This document shows, in pieces, positions 52,913-63,006 of a DNA stretch of 64,000 bases. The notes below the pieces were generated by a model, which worked only from the letters and a program-made list of their open reading frames with translations, made no database searches and was not told where the DNA came from. Origin of the DNA: Bradyrhizobium sp. Its GTDB lineage: Bacteria; Pseudomonadota; Alphaproteobacteria; Rhizobiales; Xanthobacteraceae. Positions within the stretch are counted from its first letter, which is position 1, and every line of letters starts with the position of its first letter. The position numbers and the translations under genes were made by a program. The DNA lies in contig NZ_JACRMG010000032.1 of the NCBI RefSeq assembly GCF_016219575.1, positions 94,030-158,029 on the forward strand, given 5' to 3'.

Positions 52913-53854
52913 TCAGCCGCGCGGCTGGATTCCATCGCGCACGGCGCGGAAGCGCGGAAATGCCCTGGCCCACTCATCGCGCGGCGAGCTGCCGATGATG
53001 CGCATCGCCGACTGCGAGCCGAAGCGCAGCCATTGCACGATGGTGACCGGCGTATTGTCCTTGCCGCTGGTCGCTTCGATCCGCGTCTCGTAACCGGGCT
53101 GGCCGTCGATGCGGACGGGCTCGGACATGGTGATGCGGCCGTCGCGGACGCCGGGAATCGTCGTTGCGATCTGCTGGGCCAGGCGCCCGCGATCGTCGGG
53201 CGACGCAGCCGTCTGGCCGATGATGCCGATGATCATGAAGGGCGCTGCTTCGAATCCAGTGGTCTCGTCGCCATCGGCGAGGATGACGGCAACGCCCGGC
53301 GCGAGCGTGCGGACGTTCTTGAACTCGCTGAGCTCGCGGACCTTGAACGAGAGCAGAGCGAGCTGTTCTTCGGCCGGCACTTCCTTGCGCACGACGGCGG
53401 AGGCAAACATCTGTCGCACGGCGTCGTCGCTATGGACCTTCCAGGCGTTTTCCGGGACCTGGACCGCGACATAGCCGGAGAATCCGATGCCCGGCACCAT
53501 CATCGAATAGCGTTTGACGTTGGTGGCGCCGTCGCGGGCGGTTTCGACGGTGTAGTAGCCGAGCCCGGCGGGAGTCTCGATGCTCTCCGGCTTGATGCCG
53601 CCGACGCCGCTCGGGTTGCCCTTGAACGCGTTGGCGACCTCGGTATAGGCCTCGGCCGGCAGGTCGGCGATGACCACCTTGACGCCTTGGTCCTCGCTCT
53701 CGAAGCCGATGAAGGATTTTGCGCGGTTGAGTCCGACCAGCGGGACCATGCCGACCCGTGCCCCCGGCGGAAAAACGGGATCGGCGGCAGGCGCGGGGTT
53801 GGTCGCGGCGATCGTCAGGAGCGCGGCCGCGAGCAAGCGTCGGATCAAGATCAT
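52913..53854 (-). CDS. Exported protein of unknown function
   Basis: About 313 residues from the ATG at 53854, which gives a clean signal peptide (MILIRRLLAAALLTIAATNPAPAADP); an ATG seven codons upstream (53875) is an alternative. The mature part is beta-rich: PGARVGMVPLVGLNRAKSFIGFESEDQGVKVVIADLP, then PENAWKVHSDDAVRQMFASAVVRKEVPAEEQ. No family recognised. It is periplasmic or surface-exposed, probably monocistronic. The 411-base gap to dnaK follows on its upstream side. Confidence 0.75.
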   Translation of the reverse strand: MILIRRLLAAALLTIAATNPAPAADPVFPPGARVGMVPLVGLNRAKSFIGFESEDQGVKVVIADLPAEAYTEVANAFKGNPSGVGGIKPESIETPAGLGYYTVETARDGATNVKRYSMMVPGIGFSGYVAVQVPENAWKVHSDDAVRQMFASAVVRKEVPAEEQLALLSFKVRELSEFKNVRTLAPGVAVILADGDETTGFEAAPFMIIGIIGQTAASPDDRGRLAQQIATTIPGVRDGRITMSEPVRIDGQPGYETRIEATSGKDNTPVTIVQWLRFGSQSAMRIIGSSPRDEWARAFPRFRAVRDGIQPRG

Positions 53855-53875
53855 GAAAATTCTATCCGTTTGCAT

Positions 53876-54286
53876 GGAGCCGTTCGGGAATCGGCAGGCC
53901 GCGGCCCCCTCGGCCCGGATACCCCGTTCGGTCGGCCCGCCTTTTAGCGGGTTTGTCGTCCCGGCAACAGGGTGGGCCGGGCCTTTGCCTTCTCGCGGCT
54001 GGTCGCGCTGGCGGTCCCCGCTCGGCCGGCCCAGGTTCAGGCAATGTTCTCCCTGACGCTTGCGCGGGCTGCGGCCGAATCCTTAACCGGTCGCCGTCGG
54101 GCCTGACACTATCTTTCAAACATCAGGCTTTTCATGGACTAAGGTTGTTTACGGTCCTTGCGGGCACAACCCCCCCTCCTATATGAGGCTCAACGTCGCA
54201 ACATCGCGCGTATTTGAACTCCTGGGGGTTCGGTCCGGGGCGCCGTCAGGGCCCGACCAACCTGCCGCAGAAAAGAGGATAGAATC
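53876..54286. other. 411-base gap upstream of dnaK
   Basis: Divergent promoter region between the exported protein and dnaK. No tRNA or small ORF of note is visible. A sigma-32-like promoter lies near its right end (annotated separately). The rest is ordinary high-GC leader sequence. Confidence 0.5.
54157..54184 (+). promoter_or_regulatory. Sigma-32-like promoter for dnaK
   Basis: CTTGCG (54157-54162) and CCTATAT (54178-54184) are spaced by 15 bases, close to the alphaproteobacterial RpoH pattern CTTG...CCTATnT. The dnaK ATG is about 100 bases downstream. No CIRCE element is present, in line with RpoH control of dnaKJ in Bradyrhizobium. Confidence 0.45.
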
Positions 54287-56191
<1,905 letters not shown>

Positions 56192-56208
56192 CGAGCGGGT
56201 TTGCGATC

Positions 56209-56263
56209 ATGACCCCCACGCCCGAGAGCGCGCGACACGTCTCGAAGGGTGGGGGTCATTTTT
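56209..56263 (+). terminator. Strong terminator between dnaK and dnaJ
   Basis: ATGACCCCCAC (56209-56219) pairs perfectly with GTGGGGGTCAT (56249-56259), followed by a run of Ts (56259-56263). An inner CGAGA/TCTCG stem adds stability. An 11-bp perfect stem is unusually strong and would cut dnaJ expression relative to dnaK. Confidence 0.85.
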
Positions 56264-56333
56264 CGTTAAGCCGAACGCTGCATCTTTGAAACGCGTTCCC
56301 TGAGGGGAACGGCCGCGAATTCGGAACTGACCG

Positions 56334-57464
56334 ATGTCCACGAAGCGCTGCTATTACGAGACCCTGGAAGTCGAGCGGAACGCCGACGATTCCAAGCTGA
56401 AGGCGGCCTTCCGCAAGCTCGCGATGAAATGGCATCCGGACAAGAATCCCGGCGATGCCCAGAGCGAGGTCAGGTTCAAGGAAATCAACGAGGCCTATGA
56501 GGTCCTCAAGGACGGCCAGAAGCGCGCCGCCTATGACCGCTTCGGACACGCCGCCTTCGAGCAGGGCGCGGGCGGCGGCGGTCCCGGCTTCGGCGCGGGC
56601 TTCGCCTCGTCCTTCTCAGACATTTTCGAAGACCTGTTCGGCATGGCCGGCCAGCGCGGCCGCGGCGGCCGCGAGCGCGGTGCGGATCTTCGCTACAACA
56701 TGGAGATCACGCTTGAAGAGGCCTTCCAGGGCAAGACGGCGCAGATCGAAATTCCTGTCTCGGTCACCTGCGAGTCCTGCTCGGGCACCGGCGCCAAGGC
56801 CGGCACCAAGCCGAAGACCTGCTCGCATTGCGGCGGGCAGGGGCGCATCCGCCAGGCGCAGGGCTTCTTCACGCTCGAGCGGACCTGTCCGGGCTGCCAG
56901 GGCCGCGGCCAGATGATCGAGGACGCCTGCACATCCTGCTCCGGGCAGGGCCGAGTGTCCCGCGAGCGCACGCTCTCGGTCAACATCCCGCAGGGCGTGG
57001 AAGACGGCACCCGCATCCGCCTGGCCGGCGAAGGCGAGGCCGGCGTCCGCGGCGGTCCGCCCGGCGACCTCTACATCTTCCTGTCGCTCGTCGCGCACGA
57101 GTTCTTCCAGCGCGACGGCGCCGACCTGCATTGCCGCGTGCCGATCTCGATGGTGACGGCTGCGCTCGGTGGGGAATTCGAAGTCCCCACCATCGACAAG
57201 GGCAAGACGCGGGTGAAAATCCCGGCCGGAACGCAGTCGAACCGCCGTTTCCGCATCGCATCAAAAGGCATGCCGGTCCTGCGCTCGCGCCAGACCGGTG
57301 ACATGTATGTGCAGGTCGTGGTCGAAACGCCGCAGAATCTGACCAAGAAGCAGCAGGAATTGCTGTCGGAGTTCGAAAAATTGTCGTCCGGCGCAACCCA
57401 GCCGGAATCCGCCGGATTCTTCTCCAAGGTCAAGGACTTCTTCGGCAATCGCGCCAATTCTTAG
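56334..57464 (+). CDS. dnaJ: Chaperone DnaJ (Hsp40)
   Basis: 376-residue co-chaperone that stimulates DnaK ATPase. J domain with HPD in MKWHPDKNPG, a Gly/Phe-rich linker (GAGFASSFSDIFEDLFGMAG), and four CxxCxGxG zinc repeats (CESCSGTG, CSHCGGQG, CPGCQGRG, CTSCSGQG), then the C-terminal substrate domains. Complete. It lies 142 bases after dnaK, beyond the hairpin terminator. Confidence 0.98.
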   Translation: MSTKRCYYETLEVERNADDSKLKAAFRKLAMKWHPDKNPGDAQSEVRFKEINEAYEVLKDGQKRAAYDRFGHAAFEQGAGGGGPGFGAGFASSFSDIFEDLFGMAGQRGRGGRERGADLRYNMEITLEEAFQGKTAQIEIPVSVTCESCSGTGAKAGTKPKTCSHCGGQGRIRQAQGFFTLERTCPGCQGRGQMIEDACTSCSGQGRVSRERTLSVNIPQGVEDGTRIRLAGEGEAGVRGGPPGDLYIFLSLVAHEFFQRDGADLHCRVPISMVTAALGGEFEVPTIDKGKTRVKIPAGTQSNRRFRIASKGMPVLRSRQTGDMYVQVVVETPQNLTKKQQELLSEFEKLSSGATQPESAGFFSKVKDFFGNRANS

Positions 57465-57561
57465 ACCGTGCGCCCGCTTGACCGTAAGCCCTTCCACCTA
57501 TACGTCTTTACGACAGTTTTCTGACATTCCCCGCTTAATTGCGGTCCCGCCTGGTAGCGAA

Positions 57562-58164
57562 ATGCCTTTGCAGTCGTCCGCGCGTGCGTTGAAGAAGCCT
57601 CTCCGTCTCGACGATGAGGTCCGTTTTCTCCGTTCATGGATCGAAAAGCCGCTGCATGTCGGCGCGGTCATGCCGTCGGGCAAGCTGCTCGCCCGCACCA
57701 TGGCGCAATATGTCGATGCTCACTCCGAAGGCCCCGTGGTCGAGCTCGGCCCTGGCACCGGTGCGATCACCAGTGCGCTGATCGACCATGGCATCGACCA
57801 GAAGCGTCTCGTTCTGGTCGAATACAATCCCTCCTTCTGCTCCTTGCTGCGCGACCGCTATCCGCAGGCGACGGTGGTGCAGGGCGATGCCTACGCGCTG
57901 CGCGACTCCCTGGGGGAGGTGCTGAAGCAGCCTGCGTCTGCCGTGGTGTCGGGCCTGCCGCTGGTCACAAAACCGATGATGATCCGGCTCAAACTGATCC
58001 GCGATGCCTTCGCGGCTTTGTCGCCGGGCGCGCCCTTCGTGCAGTTCACCTATTCCGTGGTGCCGCCGATCCCCAAATCGCTTCCCGGCGTGTCCACAGA
58101 AGCCTCCGAGCGGATCTGGATGAACCTTCCGCCCGCCCGGGTCTGGGTGTATCGCAAGCGTTAA
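57562..58164 (+). CDS. pmtA: Phosphatidylethanolamine N-methyltransferase PmtA
   Basis: 200 residues. Rhizobial-type soluble methyltransferase that converts phosphatidylethanolamine to N-methylated derivatives toward phosphatidylcholine. SAM site VVELGPGTGAITSALIDHGI near residue 50, acidic VLVEYNPSF, and SGLPLVTKPMMIRLKLIRDAF, matching Bradyrhizobium PmtA. The ATG at 57562 is favoured over a TTG at 57478 because the resulting length suits the family. Its location beside dnaKJ is also typical. The related KsgA-like family is an alternative, but NLPP-type motifs are missing. Confidence 0.85.
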   Translation: MPLQSSARALKKPLRLDDEVRFLRSWIEKPLHVGAVMPSGKLLARTMAQYVDAHSEGPVVELGPGTGAITSALIDHGIDQKRLVLVEYNPSFCSLLRDRYPQATVVQGDAYALRDSLGEVLKQPASAVVSGLPLVTKPMMIRLKLIRDAFAALSPGAPFVQFTYSVVPPIPKSLPGVSTEASERIWMNLPPARVWVYRKR

Positions 58165-58214
58165 TTCGCCCGGCGCGGTCGCGACGGGCTTTGTCCCGAT
58201 CGTGATTTCAAGAG

Positions 58215-58793
58215 ATGCCCGCGCTGAAAATCCTCGTGATCCCGGGATCGCTGCGAACCGGCTCGCTCAATTCGAAGCTGGCCGCGACCATCGCGCATGA
58301 ACTGGCGCAGGCCGGCGCCGAGGTCACCCGCCTCTCGCTGGCCGATTTTCCGCTGCCGATCTATGACGGCGATTTGCAGGCCAAGTCCGGCGTGCCGAAA
58401 AATGCCGTCAATCTCAAGCGCATGATGGGTGCCCACCAGGGCGTGCTGATCGTGACGCCGGAATACAATTCCTCGGTGCCGGCGCTGCTGAAGAACACCA
58501 TCGACTGGATCAGCCGCGTGCAGGATCCGCACGAGACCCGCGGCCAGGTGTTTCGCGACCGCGCCTTTGCGATTGCCGCCGCCTCCGGCGGACGCCTCGG
58601 CGGCACGCGCGCGCTTTCGGCGCTGCGGCTGATCCTGACGGCCTGCCGTGCGACGGTGGTCCCGAACCAGCTGGCGCTTTCGTTTGCGGAAGACGCCTAT
58701 GACGACAGGGATCGCCTGAAGCATGCCCACGATATCGAGGCGCTCAACGCCATGGTGCGGCAGTTGATCGAATTATCCCAACGCATGATGTGA
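58215..58793 (+). CDS. NADPH-dependent FMN reductase-like flavoprotein
   Basis: 192 residues of the flavodoxin-like NAD(P)H-FMN reductase family (azoreductase/ChrR type). FMN-binding LVIPGSLRTGSLNSKLA at the N-terminus, then LIVTPEYNSSVPALLKNTIDWISR, the family signature. Acts in the cytoplasm, reducing FMN, quinones or azo compounds; the natural substrate is unknown. It precedes pyrF by six bases, so the two are co-transcribed. Confidence 0.92.
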   Translation: MPALKILVIPGSLRTGSLNSKLAATIAHELAQAGAEVTRLSLADFPLPIYDGDLQAKSGVPKNAVNLKRMMGAHQGVLIVTPEYNSSVPALLKNTIDWISRVQDPHETRGQVFRDRAFAIAAASGGRLGGTRALSALRLILTACRATVVPNQLALSFAEDAYDDRDRLKHAHDIEALNAMVRQLIELSQRMM

Positions 58794-58799
58794 GGTGAC

Positions 58800-59507
58800 A
58801 TGCAGCCAGCCAAGATCGCTCCCCGGGACCGCCTGATCGTGGCGCTCGACCTGCCCAGCGTCGAGGCGGCGGAAGCCATGATCGGCAGGCTCGGCGATAG
58901 CGTCACCTTCTACAAGATCGGCTACCAGCTCGCCTATGCCGGCGGCCTGCCGCTGGTCGGCCGGCTCGCCGACCGCGGCAAGAAAGTCTTCATCGATCTG
59001 AAACTGCACGACATCGGCAACACGGTTGCGCGCGGCGTCGAGAGCATTGCGAAGCTGGGGGCGACCTTCCTCACCGTGCATGCCTATCCGCAGACCATGA
59101 AGGCCGCGGTCGAGGCGCGGGGTCCGAGCCTGAAAATTCTCGCCGTCACCGTGCTGACCTCCTACGACGACGGCGACCTGCATGCCGCGGGCTATCGTCT
59201 CAACGTTTCCGATCTCGTCGAGGCGCGAGCGCAGCAGGCGCAGGTGCTTGGCGTCGACGGGCTGGTCTGCTCGCCGGAAGAGGCGGCTCACCTGCACAAG
59301 ATCGTCGGTCACCAGATGTGCCTGGTCACGCCAGGCATTCGTCCTGCGGGAGCTGCGACCGGCGACCAGAAACGCATCATGACGCCGGGCCGCGCGATTG
59401 CCGCCGGCGCCGACTATCTCGTGGTCGGCCGGCCGGTCGTCGAAGCCGCCGATCCCAGGGCGGCAGCGGAAGCAATCCACGCCGAGATCGCGCAATCACT
59501 GGTTTGA
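58800..59507 (+). CDS. pyrF: Orotidine 5'-phosphate decarboxylase
   Basis: 235-residue TIM-barrel enzyme for the last step of UMP synthesis. N-terminal LIVALDLPSVEAAEAMIGRLG, and the catalytic Asp-Lys-Asp motif KVFIDLKLHDIGNT near residue 63. C-terminal TPGIRPAG and AGADYLVVGRPV complete the phosphate site. It is followed 19 bases later by a DUF1330 gene. Confidence 0.97.
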   Translation: MQPAKIAPRDRLIVALDLPSVEAAEAMIGRLGDSVTFYKIGYQLAYAGGLPLVGRLADRGKKVFIDLKLHDIGNTVARGVESIAKLGATFLTVHAYPQTMKAAVEARGPSLKILAVTVLTSYDDGDLHAAGYRLNVSDLVEARAQQAQVLGVDGLVCSPEEAAHLHKIVGHQMCLVTPGIRPAGAATGDQKRIMTPGRAIAAGADYLVVGRPVVEAADPRAAAEAIHAEIAQSLV

Positions 59508-59526
59508 ACAGGGAAGGAACAACAAG

Positions 59527-59829
59527 ATGGCAAAAGGCTACTGGATCGGACGCGTCGACGTTCACAACGACGAGGGCTACAAGGCCTATGCGGCGGCGAA
59601 TCCGGCGATCTTCAAGAAGTTTGGCGGGCGCTATGTGGTGCGCGGCGGCACGTTTGCCGGCGTTGAAGGGCAGAGCCGCTCGCGCAATGTCGTGATCGAG
59701 TTTCCCGACTATGCGACCGCGCTCGCCTGCTACAACTCGCCGGAATACCAGGCCAACATCAAGGTCCGGCAGCCGCATTCGATTGCCGAACTCATCGTCA
59801 TCGAGGGCTATGACGGCCCGCAGCCCTGA
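59527..59829 (+). CDS. DUF1330 family protein
   Basis: 100-residue dimeric ferredoxin-like-fold protein. MAKGYWIGRVDVHNDEGYKAYAAANPAIFKKFGGRYVVRGG and VVIEFPDYATALACYNSPEYQ are diagnostic of the family. Function unknown; AAG-type ribosome site AACAAG precedes the ATG at 59527. Between pyrF and dapB, likely in one operon. Confidence 0.93.
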   Translation: MAKGYWIGRVDVHNDEGYKAYAAANPAIFKKFGGRYVVRGGTFAGVEGQSRSRNVVIEFPDYATALACYNSPEYQANIKVRQPHSIAELIVIEGYDGPQP

Positions 59830-59895
59830 CAACTGGGGCCAGCGTCGGTTGCCGGAACAGCCCGTGCCCGCTATAGGGCGGGGAGAGGTATTGCC

Positions 59896-60708
59896 ATGGC
59901 CGATATGCGTTTGATCGTTGCAGGGGCCGGCGGCCGGATGGGCCGCGCGCTGACACGCGTCATTTCGGAAACAAAGGGTGCGGTCTTGACCGGCGCGCTG
60001 GAGGCGCCGGGCTCGCCGCTGCTCGGCAAGGATGCCGGTGTGCTCGCCGGCCTGCCCGAAAACGGCGTCAAGCTCTCCGCCGATCTGTGGTCGCTGTCAT
60101 CGAATGCCGACGGCATCCTCGACTTCACTATTCCCGGCGCCACCATCGCCAATGTCGCGATCGCGGCCGAGCGCGGCCTCGTCCACGTCATCGGCACCAC
60201 GGGCTTGTCGGGATCGGACGACGCCGTGATCAAGAGCGTGACCCAGCGCGCCATCGTCGTGAAGTCGGGCAACATGAGCCTCGGCGTCAACCTGCTGGCG
60301 GCTCTGGTCAAGCGTGTTGCGAAGTCGCTCGATCAGACTTTCGACATCGAAATCGTCGAGATGCATCACAGCGCCAAGATCGATGCCCCCTCGGGCACGG
60401 CCCTCATGCTCGGCGAATCCGCAGCCGATGGCCGCGGGATCAAGCTTGCCGATCATTCGGCACGCGGCCGCGACGGGCATACCGGTGCGCGCCGGCCCGG
60501 CGATATCGGCTTCGCGTCGTTGCGCGGCGGCACCGTCGCGGGCGACCACAGCGTGATCTTCGCCGGTCCCTCCGAGCGGCTGACGCTGTCGCATCATGCC
60601 GAGGACCGCATGATCTTCGCACATGGCGCGGTGAAGGCGGCGCTGTGGGCGCATGGCAAGAAGCCCGGCTTCTACACCATGGCTGATGTGCTGGGTCTCG
60701 CCGACTGA
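59896..60708 (+). CDS. dapB: 4-hydroxy-tetrahydrodipicolinate reductase
   Basis: 270-residue enzyme of lysine and diaminopimelate synthesis using NAD(P)H. Nucleotide-binding LIVAGAGGRMGRALTRVI at the start; catalytic EIVEMHHSAKIDAPSGTALMLGE with the His-His-Lys; GDIGFASLRGGTVAGDHSVIFAG is conserved. It feeds peptidoglycan precursor synthesis. gpmA follows after 23 bases. Confidence 0.98.
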   Translation: MADMRLIVAGAGGRMGRALTRVISETKGAVLTGALEAPGSPLLGKDAGVLAGLPENGVKLSADLWSLSSNADGILDFTIPGATIANVAIAAERGLVHVIGTTGLSGSDDAVIKSVTQRAIVVKSGNMSLGVNLLAALVKRVAKSLDQTFDIEIVEMHHSAKIDAPSGTALMLGESAADGRGIKLADHSARGRDGHTGARRPGDIGFASLRGGTVAGDHSVIFAGPSERLTLSHHAEDRMIFAHGAVKAALWAHGKKPGFYTMADVLGLAD

Positions 60709-60731
60709 AATTCAACAAAACGGACATTAGA

Positions 60732-61355
60732 ATGAGCGACCGACTTCTCGTGCTTGTGCGTCACGGCCAGAGCGAATGGAATCTGAAGAACCTCTTCACC
60801 GGCTGGAAGGATCCTGGTCTCACCGAGCAGGGCATTGCCGAGGCGAAGGCCGCCGGCCGCAAGCTGAAGGAGCAGGGCCTTTCGTTCGACCTCGCCTTCA
60901 CTTCCGTCCTCACCCGCGCCCAGCATACGCTGGACCTGATGCTCGCCGAGATCGGCCAGACGGGATTGCCGACGCAAAAGAATCTCGCGCTGAACGAGCG
61001 CGACTATGGGGATCTCTCCGGCCTCAACAAGGATGACGCCCGCAAGAAATGGGGCGAGGACCAGGTGCTGATCTGGCGCCGCTCCTACGACGTGGCGCCG
61101 CCCGGCGGCGAGAGCCTGAAGGACACGCTCGCCCGCGCGCTGCCCTATTACGTGCAGGAGATCCTGCCGTGCGTGCTGCGCGGCCAGCGTGTGCTGGTCG
61201 CCGCCCACGGCAACTCGCTGCGCGCGCTGATTATGGTGCTGGAAAAGCTGACGCCGGAGCAGATCGTGAAGCGCGAACTCGCGACCGGCGCGCCCGTGAT
61301 CTACCGGCTCAACGCGGATTCGACGGTGGCGTCGAAGCTCGATCTGGCGGCGTGA
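60732..61355 (+). CDS. gpmA: 2,3-bisphosphoglycerate-dependent phosphoglycerate mutase
   Basis: 207-residue glycolytic mutase. Phospho-histidine motif LVRHGQSEWNLKNLFTGW at residue about 11, then LNERDYGDLSG and VAAHGNSLRALI with the second catalytic His. It is shorter than the E. coli enzyme (about 250), as in rhizobia. It ends beside a palindromic repeat and converges with the AraC-MGMT gene. Confidence 0.97.
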   Translation: MSDRLLVLVRHGQSEWNLKNLFTGWKDPGLTEQGIAEAKAAGRKLKEQGLSFDLAFTSVLTRAQHTLDLMLAEIGQTGLPTQKNLALNERDYGDLSGLNKDDARKKWGEDQVLIWRRSYDVAPPGGESLKDTLARALPYYVQEILPCVLRGQRVLVAAHGNSLRALIMVLEKLTPEQIVKRELATGAPVIYRLNADSTVASKLDLAA

Positions 61356-61358
61356 CTT

Positions 61359-61438
61359 GTAGGTGGGTAGAGCGAAGCGAAACCCACCAATTCTCGCGCG
61401 GGACGATGATGGGTTTCGCTTCGCTCTACCCATCCTAC
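61359..61438. repeat. Palindromic repeat, same family as the parA-parB element
   Basis: Arms GTAGG-TGGGTAGAGCGAAG and CTTCGCTCTACCCATCCTAC are inverted with one indel; the core shares GGGTTTCGCT-type sequence with 9391-9470. It lies between two converging genes and can serve as a bidirectional terminator. Confidence 0.8.
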
Positions 61439-61449
61439 GATCAACGATT

Positions 61450-62370
61450 TCAGTGCATTCCCACCTGTCCCGCTTCCCAGCCGAGCATCGCCTGCTTGCG
61501 GGTGATGCCCCAGTGATAGCCGGTCAGCGCGCCGCTCTTGCCGAGCGCGCGGTGGCAGGGCACCACGAAGGATACCGGATTGCGTCCGACCGCGGCGCCC
61601 ACAGCGCGCGAGGCCTTCGGGCTCCTGATCTTGCAGGCAATGTCGGAATAGGACACTGCGCGCCCCATCGGAATCCTGAGCAGCGTCTCCCACACCCGCA
61701 CCTCGAAATCCGTGCCGATCAGCACCACGCGCAGCGGCTGGTCCGGCCGCCACAGTTTTGTGTCGAAGACACGTCTGGCAAGCCCGGCCGTGCCGTCATT
61801 GTCCTGCACATAGGTCGCGTTGGGCCAGCGCCGCGTCATGTCGGCGAACGCCGCCTGCTCCTCGCCGGGATCGGCGAAGGCGAGACCCGATAATCCGCGG
61901 TCGGTCGCAATCACGATCGCCGTGCCGAACGGTGAGGGATGAAAGCCGTAGCGCAGCGTCAGCCCCGCCCCGCCGTTCTTCCATTCGCCCGGCGACATCG
62001 CCTCGTGCGTGACGAAGAGATCGTGCAGCCGGCCCGGCCCCGACAGGCCGGAGTCGAGTGCGGCATCGAGCACGCTGGCGGAATCGCGCAGCAGGCTCTT
62101 CGCATGGTCGAGCGTGAGCGCCTGCATGAAGGCCTTCGGCGTCAGCCCGGCCCAGCGGCGGAACAGATGGTGCAGCTCGTCCGGCGTGACGCCGGCGGCA
62201 TCCGCCATCGCCTCGATGGTCGGCTGGGTGCGCCAGTGTTCGCTGATGAAGGCAATGGCGCGGCGCACGGAGTCGTAGTCGCGCAACGCCGCGGTGTTGT
62301 TGGGGCCCGGCCTGGCCAGGCGCTGGTCATGTATGGCGAGTGTCATCATGCTCTTTGATTTAGTGGGCAT
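61450..62370 (-). CDS. AraC-type helix-turn-helix fused to O6-methylguanine-DNA methyltransferase
   Basis: 306 residues. Residues about 35-130 form an AraC-like double HTH (IEAMADAAGVTPDELHHLFRRWAGLTPKAFMQAL); the C-terminal half is a DNA repair methyltransferase with the active-site Cys in SFVVPCHRALGKSGALTGYHWG and the DNA-binding VWETLLRIPMGRAVSYSDIA. This is the Ada-like layout without the N-terminal zinc phosphotriester-repair domain. It repairs alkyl lesions by suicide transfer to Cys and may regulate its own gene. Three closely spaced ATGs make the exact start uncertain. Confidence 0.93.
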   Translation of the reverse strand: MPTKSKSMMTLAIHDQRLARPGPNNTAALRDYDSVRRAIAFISEHWRTQPTIEAMADAAGVTPDELHHLFRRWAGLTPKAFMQALTLDHAKSLLRDSASVLDAALDSGLSGPGRLHDLFVTHEAMSPGEWKNGGAGLTLRYGFHPSPFGTAIVIATDRGLSGLAFADPGEEQAAFADMTRRWPNATYVQDNDGTAGLARRVFDTKLWRPDQPLRVVLIGTDFEVRVWETLLRIPMGRAVSYSDIACKIRSPKASRAVGAAVGRNPVSFVVPCHRALGKSGALTGYHWGITRKQAMLGWEAGQVGMH

Positions 62371-62404
62371 GCGACGTTCCAGCCACCCGATTCCCGATGA
62401 GGCG

Positions 62405-62453
62405 GAGCATGATCCCGAAAAGTGGGAACCGGTTTTCGGATAAGATCATGCTC
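62405..62453. repeat. 49-bp palindromic repeat (GAGCATGATC family), copy 2
   Basis: Same ends (GAGCATGATC/GATCATGCTC) and length as 52850-52898, with interior CCGAAAAGTGGG and CCGGTTTTCGG. It lies between the AraC-MGMT and DUF2244 genes. Confidence 0.85.
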
Positions 62454-62459
62454 AAACAA

Positions 62460-62984
62460 TCACGCGATGGGGTTGTAGGTCGGCCCGCGCCTGGCCGCCT
62501 GCAACGCGGCCAGCAAGGCCTTGGCAAAGCTTGCTTTTTCGTCCGGGCCCAGGAAGCTGGCGATCGACACGCGGCGGCCGCCCGAGACCAGATAGAGCTT
62601 CTCGATGCCGAATTCGGGATCCTGCTTCTGGTCGAGCTTCACCCAGAGCGGATTGAGCACCCATTCCACGACATGGCCGCGATGGCTGGTCCGGCGCACC
62701 CGCAATTCCGACGGCGTCACCCGTATCTCCTCGAACGCCCTGGCGGTGCGGAAATTGACCCGGAACGCCCACCAGATCGCGAGCACGTCGAGACCGAAGA
62801 AGCCGAGCACCGGCCAGGCGCCCATCATCAGGAACGCCAGGCCGGCGATGAAGCTGATCGCGCAGACAAAGCCCATCAGCGCCAGAAAGCCGGTGCGGTT
62901 GAGCGAGCGGTGCGGCGTCAGCAGCGCGGAAAACAATTCCCGCTGTGGAAGCTCAGGTTCAAATGCGTTGCTGCCGTCGGCCAT
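62460..62984 (-). CDS. DUF2244 membrane protein
   Basis: 174 residues from the ATG at 62984 (MADGSNAFEPELPQRELF). Two hydrophobic helices (about 35-80: GFLALMGFVCAISFIAGLAFLMMGAWPVLGFFGL) and a soluble C-terminal domain with EEIRVTPSELRVRRTSHRGHVVEWVLNPLWVKL. Family of unknown function, an inner-membrane protein of alphaproteobacteria that often lies next to nth. It diverges from nth, 22 bases apart. Confidence 0.88.
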   Translation of the reverse strand: MADGSNAFEPELPQRELFSALLTPHRSLNRTGFLALMGFVCAISFIAGLAFLMMGAWPVLGFFGLDVLAIWWAFRVNFRTARAFEEIRVTPSELRVRRTSHRGHVVEWVLNPLWVKLDQKQDPEFGIEKLYLVSGGRRVSIASFLGPDEKASFAKALLAALQAARRGPTYNPIA

Positions 62985-63006
62985 GGCCTGCCAGTATACA
63001 ACGATC

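Noticed and set aside
50061..54286. CIRCE element for HrcA near hrcA, grpE or dnaK
   Set aside because: No TTAGCACTC-N9-GAGTGCTAA pattern found; targets presumably lie elsewhere.
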